Source: an uncultured Mediterranea sp.
GTDB lineage: Bacteria; Bacteroidota; Bacteroidia; Bacteroidales; Bacteroidaceae
DNA: 34,117 nt
NCBI GenBank assembly: GCA_945641355.1
Contig: CALZEQ010000038.1
Span: 1 to 34,117 of the forward strand
Direction: 5' to 3'
The notes under the pieces were generated by a model that worked only from the letters and a program-made list of their open reading frames with translations, ran no database searches and was not told where the DNA came from. Shown piece after piece: positions 7,721-17,643 of this stretch. Position numbers and translations under genes: made by a program. How positions within the stretch are numbered: position 1 is the first letter of the stretch; each line of letters begins with the position of its first letter.

Positions 7721-10700
7721 ATGGAACTACTGGTTTACAAAGCATCTGCCGGTTCAGGAAAAACCTTCACGCTGGCCGTAGAGTACATCCGGCATCTGAT
7801 AGAGAATCCGCGTGCCTACCGCCAGATACTGGCCGTAACCTTCACAAACAAGGCCACAGCCGAGATGAAAGAGCGCATACTGACACAGCTCTACGGCATC
7901 TGGCAGGGTGACCCTGCATCGGAGGCCTACCTGAAGCGGGTGAGCGACAGCCTGCCGTTGCCGGCAGAGGAGCTGAGGCAACGTGCCGGTACGGCCTTGC
8001 TCTACATGCTGCATGACTACAGCCGCTTCAGGGTAGAAACCATTGACTCGTTCTTTCAGAGCGTGATGCGCAACCTGGCACGCGAACTGGAGTTGGTCCC
8101 CAACCTGAACATCGAGCTGGACAACACACAGGTATTGAGTGATGCCGTAGACAGTATGATAGAGAATCTGACGGCAACATCACCCGTCTTGGCCTTGCTG
8201 CTCGACTACATACAGGAACGCATCGCAAGCGACAAGCGGTGGAACGTGGCCAACGAGGTGAAGGAATTCGGACGCAACATCTTTGACGAAGGCTATATGG
8301 AACGCGGAGAAGACCTGCGTACCATATTGCGGCGGCCAGAAATTGTCAAACTATACCGCGACGTGCTGCGACAGGCTGAGATGGAAGCACTGGAACAGAT
8401 GAGAGGCTTTTACGACCAGTTTGAAGGAGAGCTGGAGATGCACGGCCTGACGGCCGACGACCTCAGCGGCAAGAGCACGAGGGGCATAGGCAGCTACTTC
8501 CGGAAGCTGCGCGACGGAAAACTGACAGACAAGGACGTGATGAACGCAACCCTGCAGAAACACCTGGAGAGTGCAGAGAACTGGGCTGCCAAAACCCATC
8601 CGCAACGGAATGACATCATCCGTCTGGCACAGACGTCACTGCTTCCCCTACTTCAGGAGGCGGAGAAGATGCGCCCCTCACGCTGCATCAGAGTGGCTAG
8701 CAGCCGCCTCTCTTCCCAGCACCTCAACAAGCTGCAACTGCTGAACAACATTGACCAAGAGGTACGTATCCTCAACAGAGAGCACAACCGCTTTCTGTTG
8801 TCAGACACCAACGACCTGCTGCACCGTCTGATGCGCGAGGGGGACTCCTCGTTCGTCTTCGAGAAGATAGGGACCAACATCCGCAACGTGATGATTGACG
8901 AGTTCCAGGACACCAGCCGCATGCAATGGGACAACTTCCGCCTGCTGCTGGCCGAAGGCCTCTCGCAAGGAGCCGACAGCCTGATAGTAGGTGACGTGAA
9001 GCAGTCCATCTACCGCTGGCGCAACGGTGACTGGAGCATCCTGAACAACCTGGGCCTTCAGCAGAACGGAGCTTATCCCATACGGGTAGAGACCCTAAAG
9101 ACCAACCGACGCAGCGAGGCCAACATCATCCACTTCAACAACGCCCTGTTTCCTGCCATGGTGAAGCAGCTGAATGCCCGCCATCTGGACGAGCTGGACG
9201 AAGAGTGTGTCCCCCTGAAACAAGCCTACGCAGATGTGGCACAAGACTCGCCGAAGGCTGAACGAAACGGCTACGTGCAGGTTGAGTTCCTGCAGGACGA
9301 AGAGGAGTGCAGCTATGCAGAGTGTACCCTGCAGGCGTTGGGAGAGACGGTGAAGGAGTTGCTTGCCCAAGGAGTGCGCTCCAACGACATAGCCATCCTG
9401 GTGCGGAAGAACAAGAACATCCCGCCCATAGCCGACTATTTCGAGAAACAGCTTCACCTTTCCATCGTGTCTGACGAGGCTTTCCGGCTGGATGCTTCGC
9501 CGGCCATCTTACTGTTGATAGATGCCTTGCGGATGTTGGCCAACCCCGACGACTGCATTGCACGGGTCTCCCTGACAACCAACTATCGCCTGCGCAGGCT
9601 CTACCGGGAGAACCCCGACGACTGTCTGGAAACGGCTGCTGAATGGCACTCCCTCTTCACCGGCACTCCAGAAGCAATGCTCCCCGCCGATTTTGTCAGC
9701 CGGCAGGAAGAACTGAGTCTGATGCCGCTATACGACCTGTTGGAGGAGCTGGTACGCCTTTTCAAGCTGGGCGAAATGGCGCAGCAAGAGGCCTACCTCT
9801 TTGCCTTCTTTGATGCCGTTGCGGAATATCTGAAGAGCAATTCATCCGACTATAACCTGTTCCTCCGCTATTGGGAGGAGACGCTGGCGCAGAAGACCAT
9901 CCCTTGCGGTGAAGTGGAGGGCATACGCATCCTCTCCATACACAAGTCGAAAGGGCTGGAATTCCATACCGTGCTGCTTCCCTTCTGCGACTGGAAGCTG
10001 GAAAACGAGACCAACAACCAGCTGGTGTGGTGCACCACTCAGGCAGCCCCCTACAGTTCGCTGCCCCTTATACCCGTCACCTACTCTGCTGCCATGGCCA
10101 GTTCCGTCTTCCGCCCGGACTACCTGCACGAGCGACTGCAGCTGTGGGTAGACAACCTGAACCTGCTCTACGTGGCGCTGACACGCGCCGGCAAGAACCT
10201 GTTCATCTGGAGCAAGCGGGAGCAGCGCAATACCGTAGCCGAACTGTTGTCCGTTGCCCTGCCCCAAGTAGCGGCACAAGGAGAAGGTAGCTGGGATGAA
10301 GAAGCGGCACGCTTTGAAAGCGGCACACTTCTGCCATCGGAACAGCCTATCTCCCCGGTAGAGAGTGCCCTCACCGCCAACCGTCTGTCACAAAAGCCCA
10401 CCAGCCGTCCCGTACGGATGGAGAGCCTGATGCCCGATATTGAATTCCGACAGTCCAACCGTTCGGCCGACTTCATTGCCGGCATAGACGAGAGCGAATC
10501 CGCACAACGATTCATCGACCGCGGACGCATCCTGCACAACCTGTTTGCTGCCATACGTACCGAAGCCGATGTGGACGATGCCATCACCCGGCTGCTGTTC
10601 GAGGGTATCATCGACGCAGACAGCGAAGCCGACGTACGCTCGCTGGTACAGAAGGCACTGGCACAGCCACAGGTGAAAGAGTGGTATTCGGGCAGCTGGA

Positions 10701-10969
10701 GATTGTTCAACGAGTGTGACATCATCTGGCAGGAGAACGGCATACTACAGGTGCGCAGACCCGACCGCGTCATGATGCGCGACCATGAGATTGTGGTCGT
10801 CGACTTCAAGTTCGGCAAGCCCAACAAGCGATATGCCTCGCAAGTACAAGGGTATATGCAACTGCTGGCCCGCATGGGATATGCCCCCTCATCCATCAAA
10901 GGATACCTGTGGTATGTGACAGAGGGCCTCATTACACCCGTAGAATCTTCCTCCAAACAGCTAATATAA
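7721..10969 (+). CDS. addA: AddA/RecB-like UvrD-family helicase-nuclease
   Basis: Likely large subunit of a double-strand-break resection complex. It is an SF1A helicase with a C-terminal nuclease, 1082 residues. Motifs in order are Walker A ASAGSGKT (8-15), motif Ia VTFTNKATAEMKERI, Walker B IDEFQD (D393, E394), motif III GDVKQSIYRWR (from 424), motif V IHKSKGLEF (740-748) and motif VI VALTRA (818-823). The C-terminal PD-(D/E)XK nuclease shows GRILHNLF, then D1028 and K1030 in VDFKFG and the following QVQGY motif. The AddB-like partner begins 13 bases after the stop. An AAAAGG precedes the start. Whether it responds to Chi-like sites cannot be read from the sequence. Confidence 0.88.
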   Translation: MELLVYKASAGSGKTFTLAVEYIRHLIENPRAYRQILAVTFTNKATAEMKERILTQLYGIWQGDPASEAYLKRVSDSLPLPAEELRQRAGTALLYMLHDYSRFRVETIDSFFQSVMRNLARELELVPNLNIELDNTQVLSDAVDSMIENLTATSPVLALLLDYIQERIASDKRWNVANEVKEFGRNIFDEGYMERGEDLRTILRRPEIVKLYRDVLRQAEMEALEQMRGFYDQFEGELEMHGLTADDLSGKSTRGIGSYFRKLRDGKLTDKDVMNATLQKHLESAENWAAKTHPQRNDIIRLAQTSLLPLLQEAEKMRPSRCIRVASSRLSSQHLNKLQLLNNIDQEVRILNREHNRFLLSDTNDLLHRLMREGDSSFVFEKIGTNIRNVMIDEFQDTSRMQWDNFRLLLAEGLSQGADSLIVGDVKQSIYRWRNGDWSILNNLGLQQNGAYPIRVETLKTNRRSEANIIHFNNALFPAMVKQLNARHLDELDEECVPLKQAYADVAQDSPKAERNGYVQVEFLQDEEECSYAECTLQALGETVKELLAQGVRSNDIAILVRKNKNIPPIADYFEKQLHLSIVSDEAFRLDASPAILLLIDALRMLANPDDCIARVSLTTNYRLRRLYRENPDDCLETAAEWHSLFTGTPEAMLPADFVSRQEELSLMPLYDLLEELVRLFKLGEMAQQEAYLFAFFDAVAEYLKSNSSDYNLFLRYWEETLAQKTIPCGEVEGIRILSIHKSKGLEFHTVLLPFCDWKLENETNNQLVWCTTQAAPYSSLPLIPVTYSAAMASSVFRPDYLHERLQLWVDNLNLLYVALTRAGKNLFIWSKREQRNTVAELLSVALPQVAAQGEGSWDEEAARFESGTLLPSEQPISPVESALTANRLSQKPTSRPVRMESLMPDIEFRQSNRSADFIAGIDESESAQRFIDRGRILHNLFAAIRTEADVDDAITRLLFEGIIDADSEADVRSLVQKALAQPQVKEWYSGSWRLFNECDIIWQENGILQVRRPDRVMMRDHEIVVVDFKFGKPNKRYASQVQGYMQLLARMGYAPSSIKGYLWYVTEGLITPVESSSKQLI

Positions 10970-10982
10970 TATCTGGAAATAT

Positions 10983-13919
10983 ATGAGAACATTCCTTCAG
11001 ATGGTCGCCCACGACCTCTATACCAAAATCGGAAGTGACCTGTCACGCACAGCCATCGTCTTCCCCAACAAGCGGGCAGGGCTCTTCTTCAACGAGTTTC
11101 TGGCTGCCGAAAGCACCGCTCCACTCTGGTCGCCGGCATACGTCAGCATCAGCGAACTGCTGGGCCAACTCTCTCCGTGGAAGAAGGGTGATTCCATCCG
11201 ACTGGTGTGCGAACTCTATCAGATATTCCGTGAAGAGACGGGAAGCGAGGAAAAGCTGGACGACTTCTACTTCTGGGGCGAACTGCTCATCAGCGACTTC
11301 GACGATGCCGACAAGAATCTGGTAGATACGAGCCGCCTCTTCAGCAACCTGCAGGAACTGAAGAGCATCATGGAAGGGTACGACTTTCTAGACAAAGAAC
11401 AGGAGGAGGCTATCCGCCAGTTCTTCCACAACTTCTCCATCGAGAAGCGGACAGAACTGAAGGCGAAGTTCATCTCCCTGTGGGACAGGCTGGGAACTAT
11501 CTACCGGCGCTATCACGAACGCCTGGCCAAACTGGGTATTGCCTACGAGGGAATGATGTACCGGGAAGTCATCGAACGGCTTGATACTTCCCTCCTGCCC
11601 TACGACCGCTACGTGTTCGTGGGATTCAATGTACTGAATCAGGTGGAGACCCGCTTCTTCCTGAAGCTGAAAGAGGCCGGCAAGGCTCTTTTCTATTGGG
11701 ACTACGACCTCTTCTATACCCGGATGCCTCGCGAACAGCAGCTACCCTATATCCATGAAGCCGGCGAATTCATCCTACGCAACCTGAAGCTGTTTCCCAA
11801 CGAGCTGCCCGAAGAGCTGTTTGATGAGCTACGCCGACCCAAACAGATCCGTTACCTCTCATCGCCTACAGAGAATGCACAGGCCCGCTACATGTCGGCC
11901 TGGCTACGCGAGGCATACCAGACCAACCGCCCCACGGACGGTACGCCGATGCGTGAGCAAGAGACGGCCGTGGTGCTCTGCAACGAATCGCTGTTGTTGC
12001 CCGTCCTGAATTCGATACCGGAATATGTGGACAACGTGAACATCACCATGGGCTTCCCTCTGTCGCAGACACCGGTATGCAGCTATATAGCCGCATTGAC
12101 AGAGATGCAGATGAACGGCTATCATGCCGATACGGGACGCTACGACTATGCCGCCGTGCAAGCCGTACTGAGACACCCCTATACCCGTCGTCTCTCTGAG
12201 AACGCCCAGGCACTGGAAAGACAACTGACACGCGACAACCGTTTCTATCCCCTGCCCTCGGAACTGAAACGGGATGCCGTACTGGAACTGCTCTTCACCC
12301 CCCAGACGGGGAATCTCTCCCTCTGCCGTTGGCTGAACAGCGTGTTGCGCGAAGTATCTACCCTCTATCGGCCGCATACCGAGGCGGAGGCTGCCGCAAC
12401 CGCCTCGCAACAGACCAAGGAAGGCATCTTCGGGCAGCTTTACCGTGAATCCATCTTCAAGGCCTATACCTTGGTAACACGGCTGGGCAGCCTGATAGAA
12501 AGCGGCGAGCTGGCCGATATCCAAGGCAGCACCTTCCGACGTCTGCTGGATAGGCTGCTCACTGCAGCCAGCATCCCCTTCCATGGCGAACCTGCCATCG
12601 GTATGCAGATAATGGGTGTGCTGGAGACCCGAAACCTGGACTTCCGCCACCTGCTGGTACTGTCACTGAACGAAGGAAAGCTACCCAAGAGCGAAGGCGA
12701 CTCCTCCTTCATTCCCTACAACCTGCGCAAAGCATTCGGCATGACCACCATAGACCACAAGAATGCGGTCTATGCCTACTACTTCTACCGCATGATACAA
12801 CGGGCAGAACACATCACCCTGGCTTACAATACAGCCTCCGACGGCATGAACCGAGGGGAGATGTCGCGCTTCATGCTGCAGCTACTGACCGAATGGCCTC
12901 ATTCCATCCAACGAGAATCCTTGGAGGCCGGACAGTCTCCTACACCCGTCAGAGATATCTGCATCGAAAAAAGTGCGGAAATCATGCGTCTGTTGTACAA
13001 CCGTTTTGATACCCGCCGGAATCCGGATGCCGTACTCTCTCCCTCGGCACTGAACGGCTACCTGGATTGTCCGCTCCTCTTCTATTACCGCTACGTCGCC
13101 CAACTGAAAGCACCGGAAGAGGTGAGTGCAGAGATTGACTCGGCCCTGTTCGGTACGCTCTTCCACCGGTGCGCCGAATGGATTTATACAGACCTGACAG
13201 CTAACGGGAAAATGGTTGGCAAAGAGGATTTGGAACGGATGCTGAAGGAGGAACACCGGTTGCAGGATTATGTGGACAAGGCCTTCAAAGAGCTCTTCTT
13301 TCATGTACCCCTTGACCAACAGCCCGAATACAACGGTACCCAACTGATCCATTCGAAAGTCATTCTATCGTATATCAAACAGCTGTTGCGCAACGACCTC
13401 CGGTATGCTCCTTTCGCCTTGGAGGGGATGGAAAAGAGGGTGGCTGAATACCTGCCTCTGGAGTTGCCCCAAGGGGAACTGCTGCTCAAACTGGGAGGTA
13501 CCATCGACCGGCTGGACAGCAAAGGTGATACGTTGCGTATCGTAGACTACAAGACGGGAGGCGTACCCCATACGCCGGAAAACATCGAACAACTCTTTAC
13601 GCCGTCGGACAACCGGGCAGGCTACATCCTCCAGACCTTCCTGTATGCAGCCATCCTTTGCCGGAAGCAGCCACTCAAGGTAACCCCTTCACTGCTCTAC
13701 ATCCATCGGGCTGCCTCCGAAGATTACTCGCCTGTCATCGAGATAGGCAGCCGCTCCAACAAGACAACCGTCTGCGACTTTGCCGTATGGGAACGGGAAT
13801 TCAGGGAACGGCTGCAACAGCTGCTGATGGAGATATTCACACAAGAGAAACCGTTTACACAGACTACAGAACGGAGACGGTGCGAATATTGCGACTTTCG
13901 CAGTTTGTGCGGGAGATGA
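10983..13919 (+). CDS. addB: AddB-like PD-(D/E)XK nuclease with Fe-S site
   Basis: Probable partner of the upstream helicase-nuclease in break resection. The 978-residue protein begins with the VFPNKRAGLFFNE segment where a Walker A loop would be in classical AddB; I see no GxxGxGKT, so ATP hydrolysis by this subunit is doubtful. The C-terminal nuclease has GTIDRLD, then D855 and K857 in VDYKTGG. Four cysteines placed as in the AddB 4Fe-4S cluster are visible: C696 (LDCPLLFYYRY) and C967, C970, C976 in CEYCDFRSLC at the very end. Translation is probably coupled to the upstream gene. The gene ends at a bidirectional terminator. Confidence 0.85.
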   Translation: MRTFLQMVAHDLYTKIGSDLSRTAIVFPNKRAGLFFNEFLAAESTAPLWSPAYVSISELLGQLSPWKKGDSIRLVCELYQIFREETGSEEKLDDFYFWGELLISDFDDADKNLVDTSRLFSNLQELKSIMEGYDFLDKEQEEAIRQFFHNFSIEKRTELKAKFISLWDRLGTIYRRYHERLAKLGIAYEGMMYREVIERLDTSLLPYDRYVFVGFNVLNQVETRFFLKLKEAGKALFYWDYDLFYTRMPREQQLPYIHEAGEFILRNLKLFPNELPEELFDELRRPKQIRYLSSPTENAQARYMSAWLREAYQTNRPTDGTPMREQETAVVLCNESLLLPVLNSIPEYVDNVNITMGFPLSQTPVCSYIAALTEMQMNGYHADTGRYDYAAVQAVLRHPYTRRLSENAQALERQLTRDNRFYPLPSELKRDAVLELLFTPQTGNLSLCRWLNSVLREVSTLYRPHTEAEAAATASQQTKEGIFGQLYRESIFKAYTLVTRLGSLIESGELADIQGSTFRRLLDRLLTAASIPFHGEPAIGMQIMGVLETRNLDFRHLLVLSLNEGKLPKSEGDSSFIPYNLRKAFGMTTIDHKNAVYAYYFYRMIQRAEHITLAYNTASDGMNRGEMSRFMLQLLTEWPHSIQRESLEAGQSPTPVRDICIEKSAEIMRLLYNRFDTRRNPDAVLSPSALNGYLDCPLLFYYRYVAQLKAPEEVSAEIDSALFGTLFHRCAEWIYTDLTANGKMVGKEDLERMLKEEHRLQDYVDKAFKELFFHVPLDQQPEYNGTQLIHSKVILSYIKQLLRNDLRYAPFALEGMEKRVAEYLPLELPQGELLLKLGGTIDRLDSKGDTLRIVDYKTGGVPHTPENIEQLFTPSDNRAGYILQTFLYAAILCRKQPLKVTPSLLYIHRAASEDYSPVIEIGSRSNKTTVCDFAVWEREFRERLQQLLMEIFTQEKPFTQTTERRRCEYCDFRSLCGR

Positions 13920-13923
13920 ATCA

Positions 13924-13957
13924 CAATAAGGGCGGCCACACAGGACCGCCCTTATTG
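13924..13957. terminator. Bidirectional terminator between convergent genes
   Basis: A perfect 12-bp stem pairs 13924-13935 with 13946-13957 around a 10-base loop; the stem is GGGCGG-rich with AATAA/TTATT flanks. It separates the plus-strand addB from the minus-strand kinase, so it can serve both. T-runs are short. Confidence 0.75.
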
Positions 13958-13986
13958 CTATATGCTATTTCAAATCCGCGTTTATC

Positions 13987-15108
13987 TCATTTCTTCAACG
14001 GAATGGAGAAATAGAAGGTGGAACCTACCCCCTCTTGTGACTCAAACCACAGACGGCCACCGTTCTTCACGGCAAAGTCCTGACACAGCAGCAGGCCCAG
14101 CCCCGAACCCTCTTCGTTTTTGGTACCAAACGTACTGAAGTGGGTGCCTGTATGCAGCAACTTCTTCTTGCCCTCTTCGGAGATGCCACATCCGTGATCC
14201 TGCACGCTGATGACGGCCATATCATCCTCCTTCACTACCTTCAGCACAATTTCGGTATGCTCGTTGCTGAACTTGATGGCATTGCTCAACAGGTTGCGGA
14301 TGACGGTCTTTATCATGTCAATGTCTCCTCTGACCTGAATGTGGTCGGGCTCGTTGCTGATGATGGTGATATTCTTCAGGCTGGCCACACTCTTCTCCAC
14401 ATCAATCACGCTATCCAGCACCTCTACCAAGTCAATATCCTGATAGACCACGTTCATCTTGCCCGTCTGGCTCTTGGTCCACTTCAGCAGATTGTCCAGC
14501 AGGGCGAACACATTTTCCGTAGTCTGATTGGCCATGGTCAGCAGCTCATACATTTCTGCCCCGATACGTTCTTCAGGCATATTGAGCAGCAACATGTTCA
14601 GTACCATCTTGATAGAGCCCAACGGAGAACGCAAGTCATGGGCAATCACCGAATAGAGCTTGTCTCGTCCCGAGATGGTCCGTTCCAGCTCTTCCGTCTT
14701 GCTGCGGATGATGCGTCCGGCAGCCACCAACGATATCTGATGATGCACGCGCGTAATCAGTTCCTCCTTGTTGAAGGGTTTCGAGATGAAGTCATTGGCT
14801 CCCGCCTTGAAGCCCTTCACGATATCCGCCGTACTGTTCAGTGCCGTCAGGAAGATAATAGGGATTGCAGCCGTCTCGGGGTTCTGCTTCAACTGCTCCG
14901 CCACCTCAAATCCGCTCAAATCCGGCATCATCACATCCAGCAGTATCAAGTCCGGATTCTCCTTCTTGACCTGTTCGAGTGCCTGTCGGCCATTGTTGGC
15001 AGAGGCGGTCTTGAACTTCTCGTTGGTTAACAGCACCTTCAGCAACAGCACATTGGACATCACGTCGTCCACGATTAAGATTTTGTATTCAGAAGGGTTA
15101 ATTTGCAT
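13987..15108 (-). CDS. Response regulator / histidine kinase hybrid
   Basis: Soluble signalling protein of 373 residues in the order receiver domain (about 8-125), HisKA dimerisation domain (about 145-215) and HATPase (about 255-373). The receiver has D14/D15 in LIVDD, phospho-acceptor D58, T88 and K110. The kinase has H157 in the H-box (VIAHDLRSP), N276 in the N-box, DHGCGIS as G1 and GSGLGL as G2. There is no membrane segment, sensor domain or DNA-binding output, so it must relay with partners. The frame also opens at a TTG at 15180, which would overlap the upstream gene; ATG 15108 gives a start directly before the receiver. It lies 59 bases after the UXS gene and is probably co-transcribed. 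Signal and target are unknown. Confidence 0.88.
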   Translation of the reverse strand: MQINPSEYKILIVDDVMSNVLLLKVLLTNEKFKTASANNGRQALEQVKKENPDLILLDVMMPDLSGFEVAEQLKQNPETAAIPIIFLTALNSTADIVKGFKAGANDFISKPFNKEELITRVHHQISLVAAGRIIRSKTEELERTISGRDKLYSVIAHDLRSPLGSIKMVLNMLLLNMPEERIGAEMYELLTMANQTTENVFALLDNLLKWTKSQTGKMNVVYQDIDLVEVLDSVIDVEKSVASLKNITIISNEPDHIQVRGDIDMIKTVIRNLLSNAIKFSNEHTEIVLKVVKEDDMAVISVQDHGCGISEEGKKKLLHTGTHFSTFGTKNEEGSGLGLLLCQDFAVKNGGRLWFESQEGVGSTFYFSIPLKK

Positions 15109-15167
15109 ATCTATATATAATGTATAAGATTCATTCCATTTGTCTCTCTTTTTGGCACTGTCGCCTT

Positions 15168-16115
15168 TCAGAAGCGGCAATCCCTAAAATACTCTATGAT
15201 GCGTACCAGTCCTTCGTCCAGCTTCACCACCGGTTGCCACCCCAACCGTTCTTTGGCCAATGAGATGTCCGGCTGACGCCGCTGTGGATCGTCCATAGGC
15301 AAGGGCTTATAGACGATGCGCGATGTCGAGCCGGTCAGTTGGATGACCTTTTCGGCCAGCTCGCAGATGGTGAACTCGCCCGGATTGCCCAGATTGACCG
15401 GTCCTATGAAGTCGTCTTCTGAGTCCATCATACGCATCATCCCCTCAATCAGGTCGTCCACATATTGAAAACTGCGTGTCTGGTTGCCGCTGCCATAGAT
15501 TGTGATATCCTTTCCTTGGAGGGCCTGCACCACAAAGTTGGACACGACCCGTCCGTCATTGGGCAACATACGGGGGCCGTAGGTATTGAAGATGCGGATT
15601 AGCTTGACACGCACGCCGCACTGACGATGATAGTCCATGAACAGTGTCTCGGCACACCGCTTTCCCTCGTCGTAGCACGAGCGGATTCCCACCGGGTTCA
15701 CATTCCCCCAGTAGGTTTCGTTCTGCGGATGCACCATCGGGTCGCCATACACCTCACTGGTAGAGGCCTGCAGAATCTTGGCATGCGTCCTGTGCGCCAA
15801 ATCCAGCAGATTGATAGCCCCCATCACCGAGGTGCGGATGGTCTTGATGGCATCGTACTGATAGTGGATTGGTGAGGCCGGACAGGCCAGATTGTATATT
15901 TCGTCGAGCCGCTCACGCTGGTACGGATACTCTACGTCATGGTCTACAAACTCAAAGTGGGGATGTTTCAGCAGATGGTTGATGTTCTGTCGCGACCCCG
16001 TGAACAGGTTGTCCAGGCAGATGACATAATGTCCCTCTGCAATCAGACGGGTACACAGATGCGAACCTATAAAACCAGCTCCCCCTGTTACGAGGATTTT
16101 CTTTGAATAACTCAC
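15168..16115 (-). CDS. uxs: UDP-glucuronate decarboxylase (UDP-xylose synthase)
   Basis: NAD-dependent short-chain dehydrogenase/epimerase that converts UDP-glucuronate to UDP-xylose, a donor for surface glycans. The 315-residue protein has the Rossmann motif [10 protein letters not shown] (10-19), CPASPIHYQ (78-86), the STSEVYGDP segment with E121, the catalytic Y148 and K152 in CYDEGKR, and NTYGPRM. The PASPIHY and STSE features separate UXS from dTDP-glucose dehydratases and GalE. The start is a GTG at 16115, because an in-frame stop lies five codons upstream and no ATG intervenes. It has its own promoter in the gap behind the transglycosylase gene. Confidence 0.9.
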   Translation of the reverse strand: MSYSKKILVTGGAGFIGSHLCTRLIAEGHYVICLDNLFTGSRQNINHLLKHPHFEFVDHDVEYPYQRERLDEIYNLACPASPIHYQYDAIKTIRTSVMGAINLLDLAHRTHAKILQASTSEVYGDPMVHPQNETYWGNVNPVGIRSCYDEGKRCAETLFMDYHRQCGVRVKLIRIFNTYGPRMLPNDGRVVSNFVVQALQGKDITIYGSGNQTRSFQYVDDLIEGMMRMMDSEDDFIGPVNLGNPGEFTICELAEKVIQLTGSTSRIVYKPLPMDDPQRRQPDISLAKERLGWQPVVKLDEGLVRIIEYFRDCRF

Positions 16116-16155
16116 GGTTGTACTCGATTATATTGTTTGTTTTGTTAATCGAACA

Positions 16156-16186
16156 CAAATGTAAACCATTTGGTTAACTTATGCAA
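16156..16186 (-). promoter_or_regulatory. Promoter of the UXS-kinase unit
   Basis: On the minus strand TACATTTG (16163 down to 16156) is an exact -7 box; TTGC at 16186-16183 lies 19 bp upstream. The GTG start follows about 40 bases later. Confidence 0.65.
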
Positions 16187-16199
16187 GTTTATGGCAAAA

Positions 16200-17603
16200 T
16201 TATTGTTTTATTTTCGACTTATACAGTTCAAAACGGCTCATAATCTCTCTCACGAAGTTATAGGTCTCTATACCTCGGAAATATCCGTTCTTGCATACAG
16301 GGTCGGTAAAGTACTCTTCATTGCTTTTCAGCAAGATGTAATTCTCCACATGATCACGCCACACATACTTCTCTTTCCCATACTTTTCAGCCAGCGCCAT
16401 GGCATCCAGCACATGGCCGATACCGGAGTTGTAGGATGCCAGTACAAAATGGACACGCTCTTCCGGCGGCACCTTGGCAAAACTCCTGGACATGGTGCCA
16501 ATGTACTTCACAGCAGCCTTCACACTCTCTTCGGCATTCTGCTCCATCCCCGCCGGCACACCCATGGCACGTGCCGTAGCTGGCATCAGCTGCATCAGTC
16601 CTTTGGCTCCCGCCCACGACACCGCCGTGGTGTCAAAGTTAGACTCGGTATAGGCCAGCGAAGCCAGCAACCGCCAGTCCCAGTCAATCTGCGGGGCATA
16701 CTTCTTGAAGAGCGGATCGTAATGCGATATCTTCCCCTCGCGCAAGGAGAGGATAGGCGAATGGGGCATGGCCTTACTGATTTCGAAGTAGCGCTTCATA
16801 CTGGCCGTATAGGCAGGCGAGGTCATGTTCTGCCGGTGCCATTCGTTGGCAGCCTCTGCCAGTCGGGGACAATCCTTGCGCACGGCCCACGCAGCACGCT
16901 GGTCGAAGCTGATAACCAGCGAGATGTCCAGATTGGGATAATAGGTAGTGTTGAGGCGGGCCACATCGTTGTCGCACACCGTATAGGGAATCTCCCCCTT
17001 TGCCACTTGGGTAATCAGGTCTTCTGCGCTGATGCTGTCGTTGCTCACTGCCTGGATGCGGATGCCTCCACCCAGTTCTTTGTCCAGATTGAGCAGCCTC
17101 CGATGATACTTGCCCGGCTTTACATAGACGTCTTTTCCCACCAGTTCGGTCACATCTTTCAGGGGCTTGTTCTTTCCTCCCTTGCGTTGCACGATGACCT
17201 GATGGGTGATGACCTCCTCGCCGCAATACACCAGACTGTCCTTCCACTCTTTGCTGATGGGCAGCGTATAGGCTATCAGGTCTCCCTCGCCGTCCAGCAG
17301 TTTGCGTTTCAGTTCGGACACACTGCGTGCCGTCTTCACCCGCAGCTTCACACCCAGACTTTTGGCAAACTGGTCGCTCAATTCATATTGGAATCCCATC
17401 TCCTGCCCTCTATATATAAAATAGGAGGTAGAGCTGTAGAGCGTCAGCACCACCAGTTCGCCACTGTCCTTGATTTGCTGCAAGTCATCCTCCTCCCCTC
17501 CTCCTTCGTGCGAGGAGCGGGAGTGGCAGGCTGCCAGCTGCGACAGAAGCAGCACAAGCAGAGGCAGCAACGAGAGGGAGGCAGACAGACGGTTTCGCTT
17601 CAT
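16200..17603 (-). CDS. mltF: MltF-like lipoprotein lytic transglycosylase
   Basis: Predicted lipoprotein that cleaves peptidoglycan between MurNAc and GlcNAc with 1,6-anhydro-product formation. Of 467 residues, 1-25 form a signal peptide ending in the lipobox LAAC (lipidated C26). Residues about 45-275 form a periplasmic solute-binding-like (SBP_bac_3) domain, which in MltF is regulatory and binds muropeptide-type ligands. Residues about 300-440 form the SLT domain with catalytic E320 in AYTESNFD and the motifs GLMQLMPATA and YNSGIGHV. Domain order and length match MltF. It lies 40 bases after udk and is probably read with it. Confidence 0.9.
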   Translation of the reverse strand: MKRNRLSASLSLLPLLVLLLSQLAACHSRSSHEGGGEEDDLQQIKDSGELVVLTLYSSTSYFIYRGQEMGFQYELSDQFAKSLGVKLRVKTARSVSELKRKLLDGEGDLIAYTLPISKEWKDSLVYCGEEVITHQVIVQRKGGKNKPLKDVTELVGKDVYVKPGKYHRRLLNLDKELGGGIRIQAVSNDSISAEDLITQVAKGEIPYTVCDNDVARLNTTYYPNLDISLVISFDQRAAWAVRKDCPRLAEAANEWHRQNMTSPAYTASMKRYFEISKAMPHSPILSLREGKISHYDPLFKKYAPQIDWDWRLLASLAYTESNFDTTAVSWAGAKGLMQLMPATARAMGVPAGMEQNAEESVKAAVKYIGTMSRSFAKVPPEERVHFVLASYNSGIGHVLDAMALAEKYGKEKYVWRDHVENYILLKSNEEYFTDPVCKNGYFRGIETYNFVREIMSRFELYKSKIKQ

Positions 17604-17643
17604 GGGATGGTCCGATTGATGAAAAGAGAACGGGGGAGCAGCC

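Noticed and set aside
6300..7745. Minus-strand open frame of 481 codons over lysA
   Set aside because: Shadow of lysA and flanks; composition is atypical for a protein and no motif is seen.
13658..14014. Small plus-strand frame spanning the addB end and terminator
   Set aside because: It overlaps addB in another frame and crosses the bidirectional terminator.
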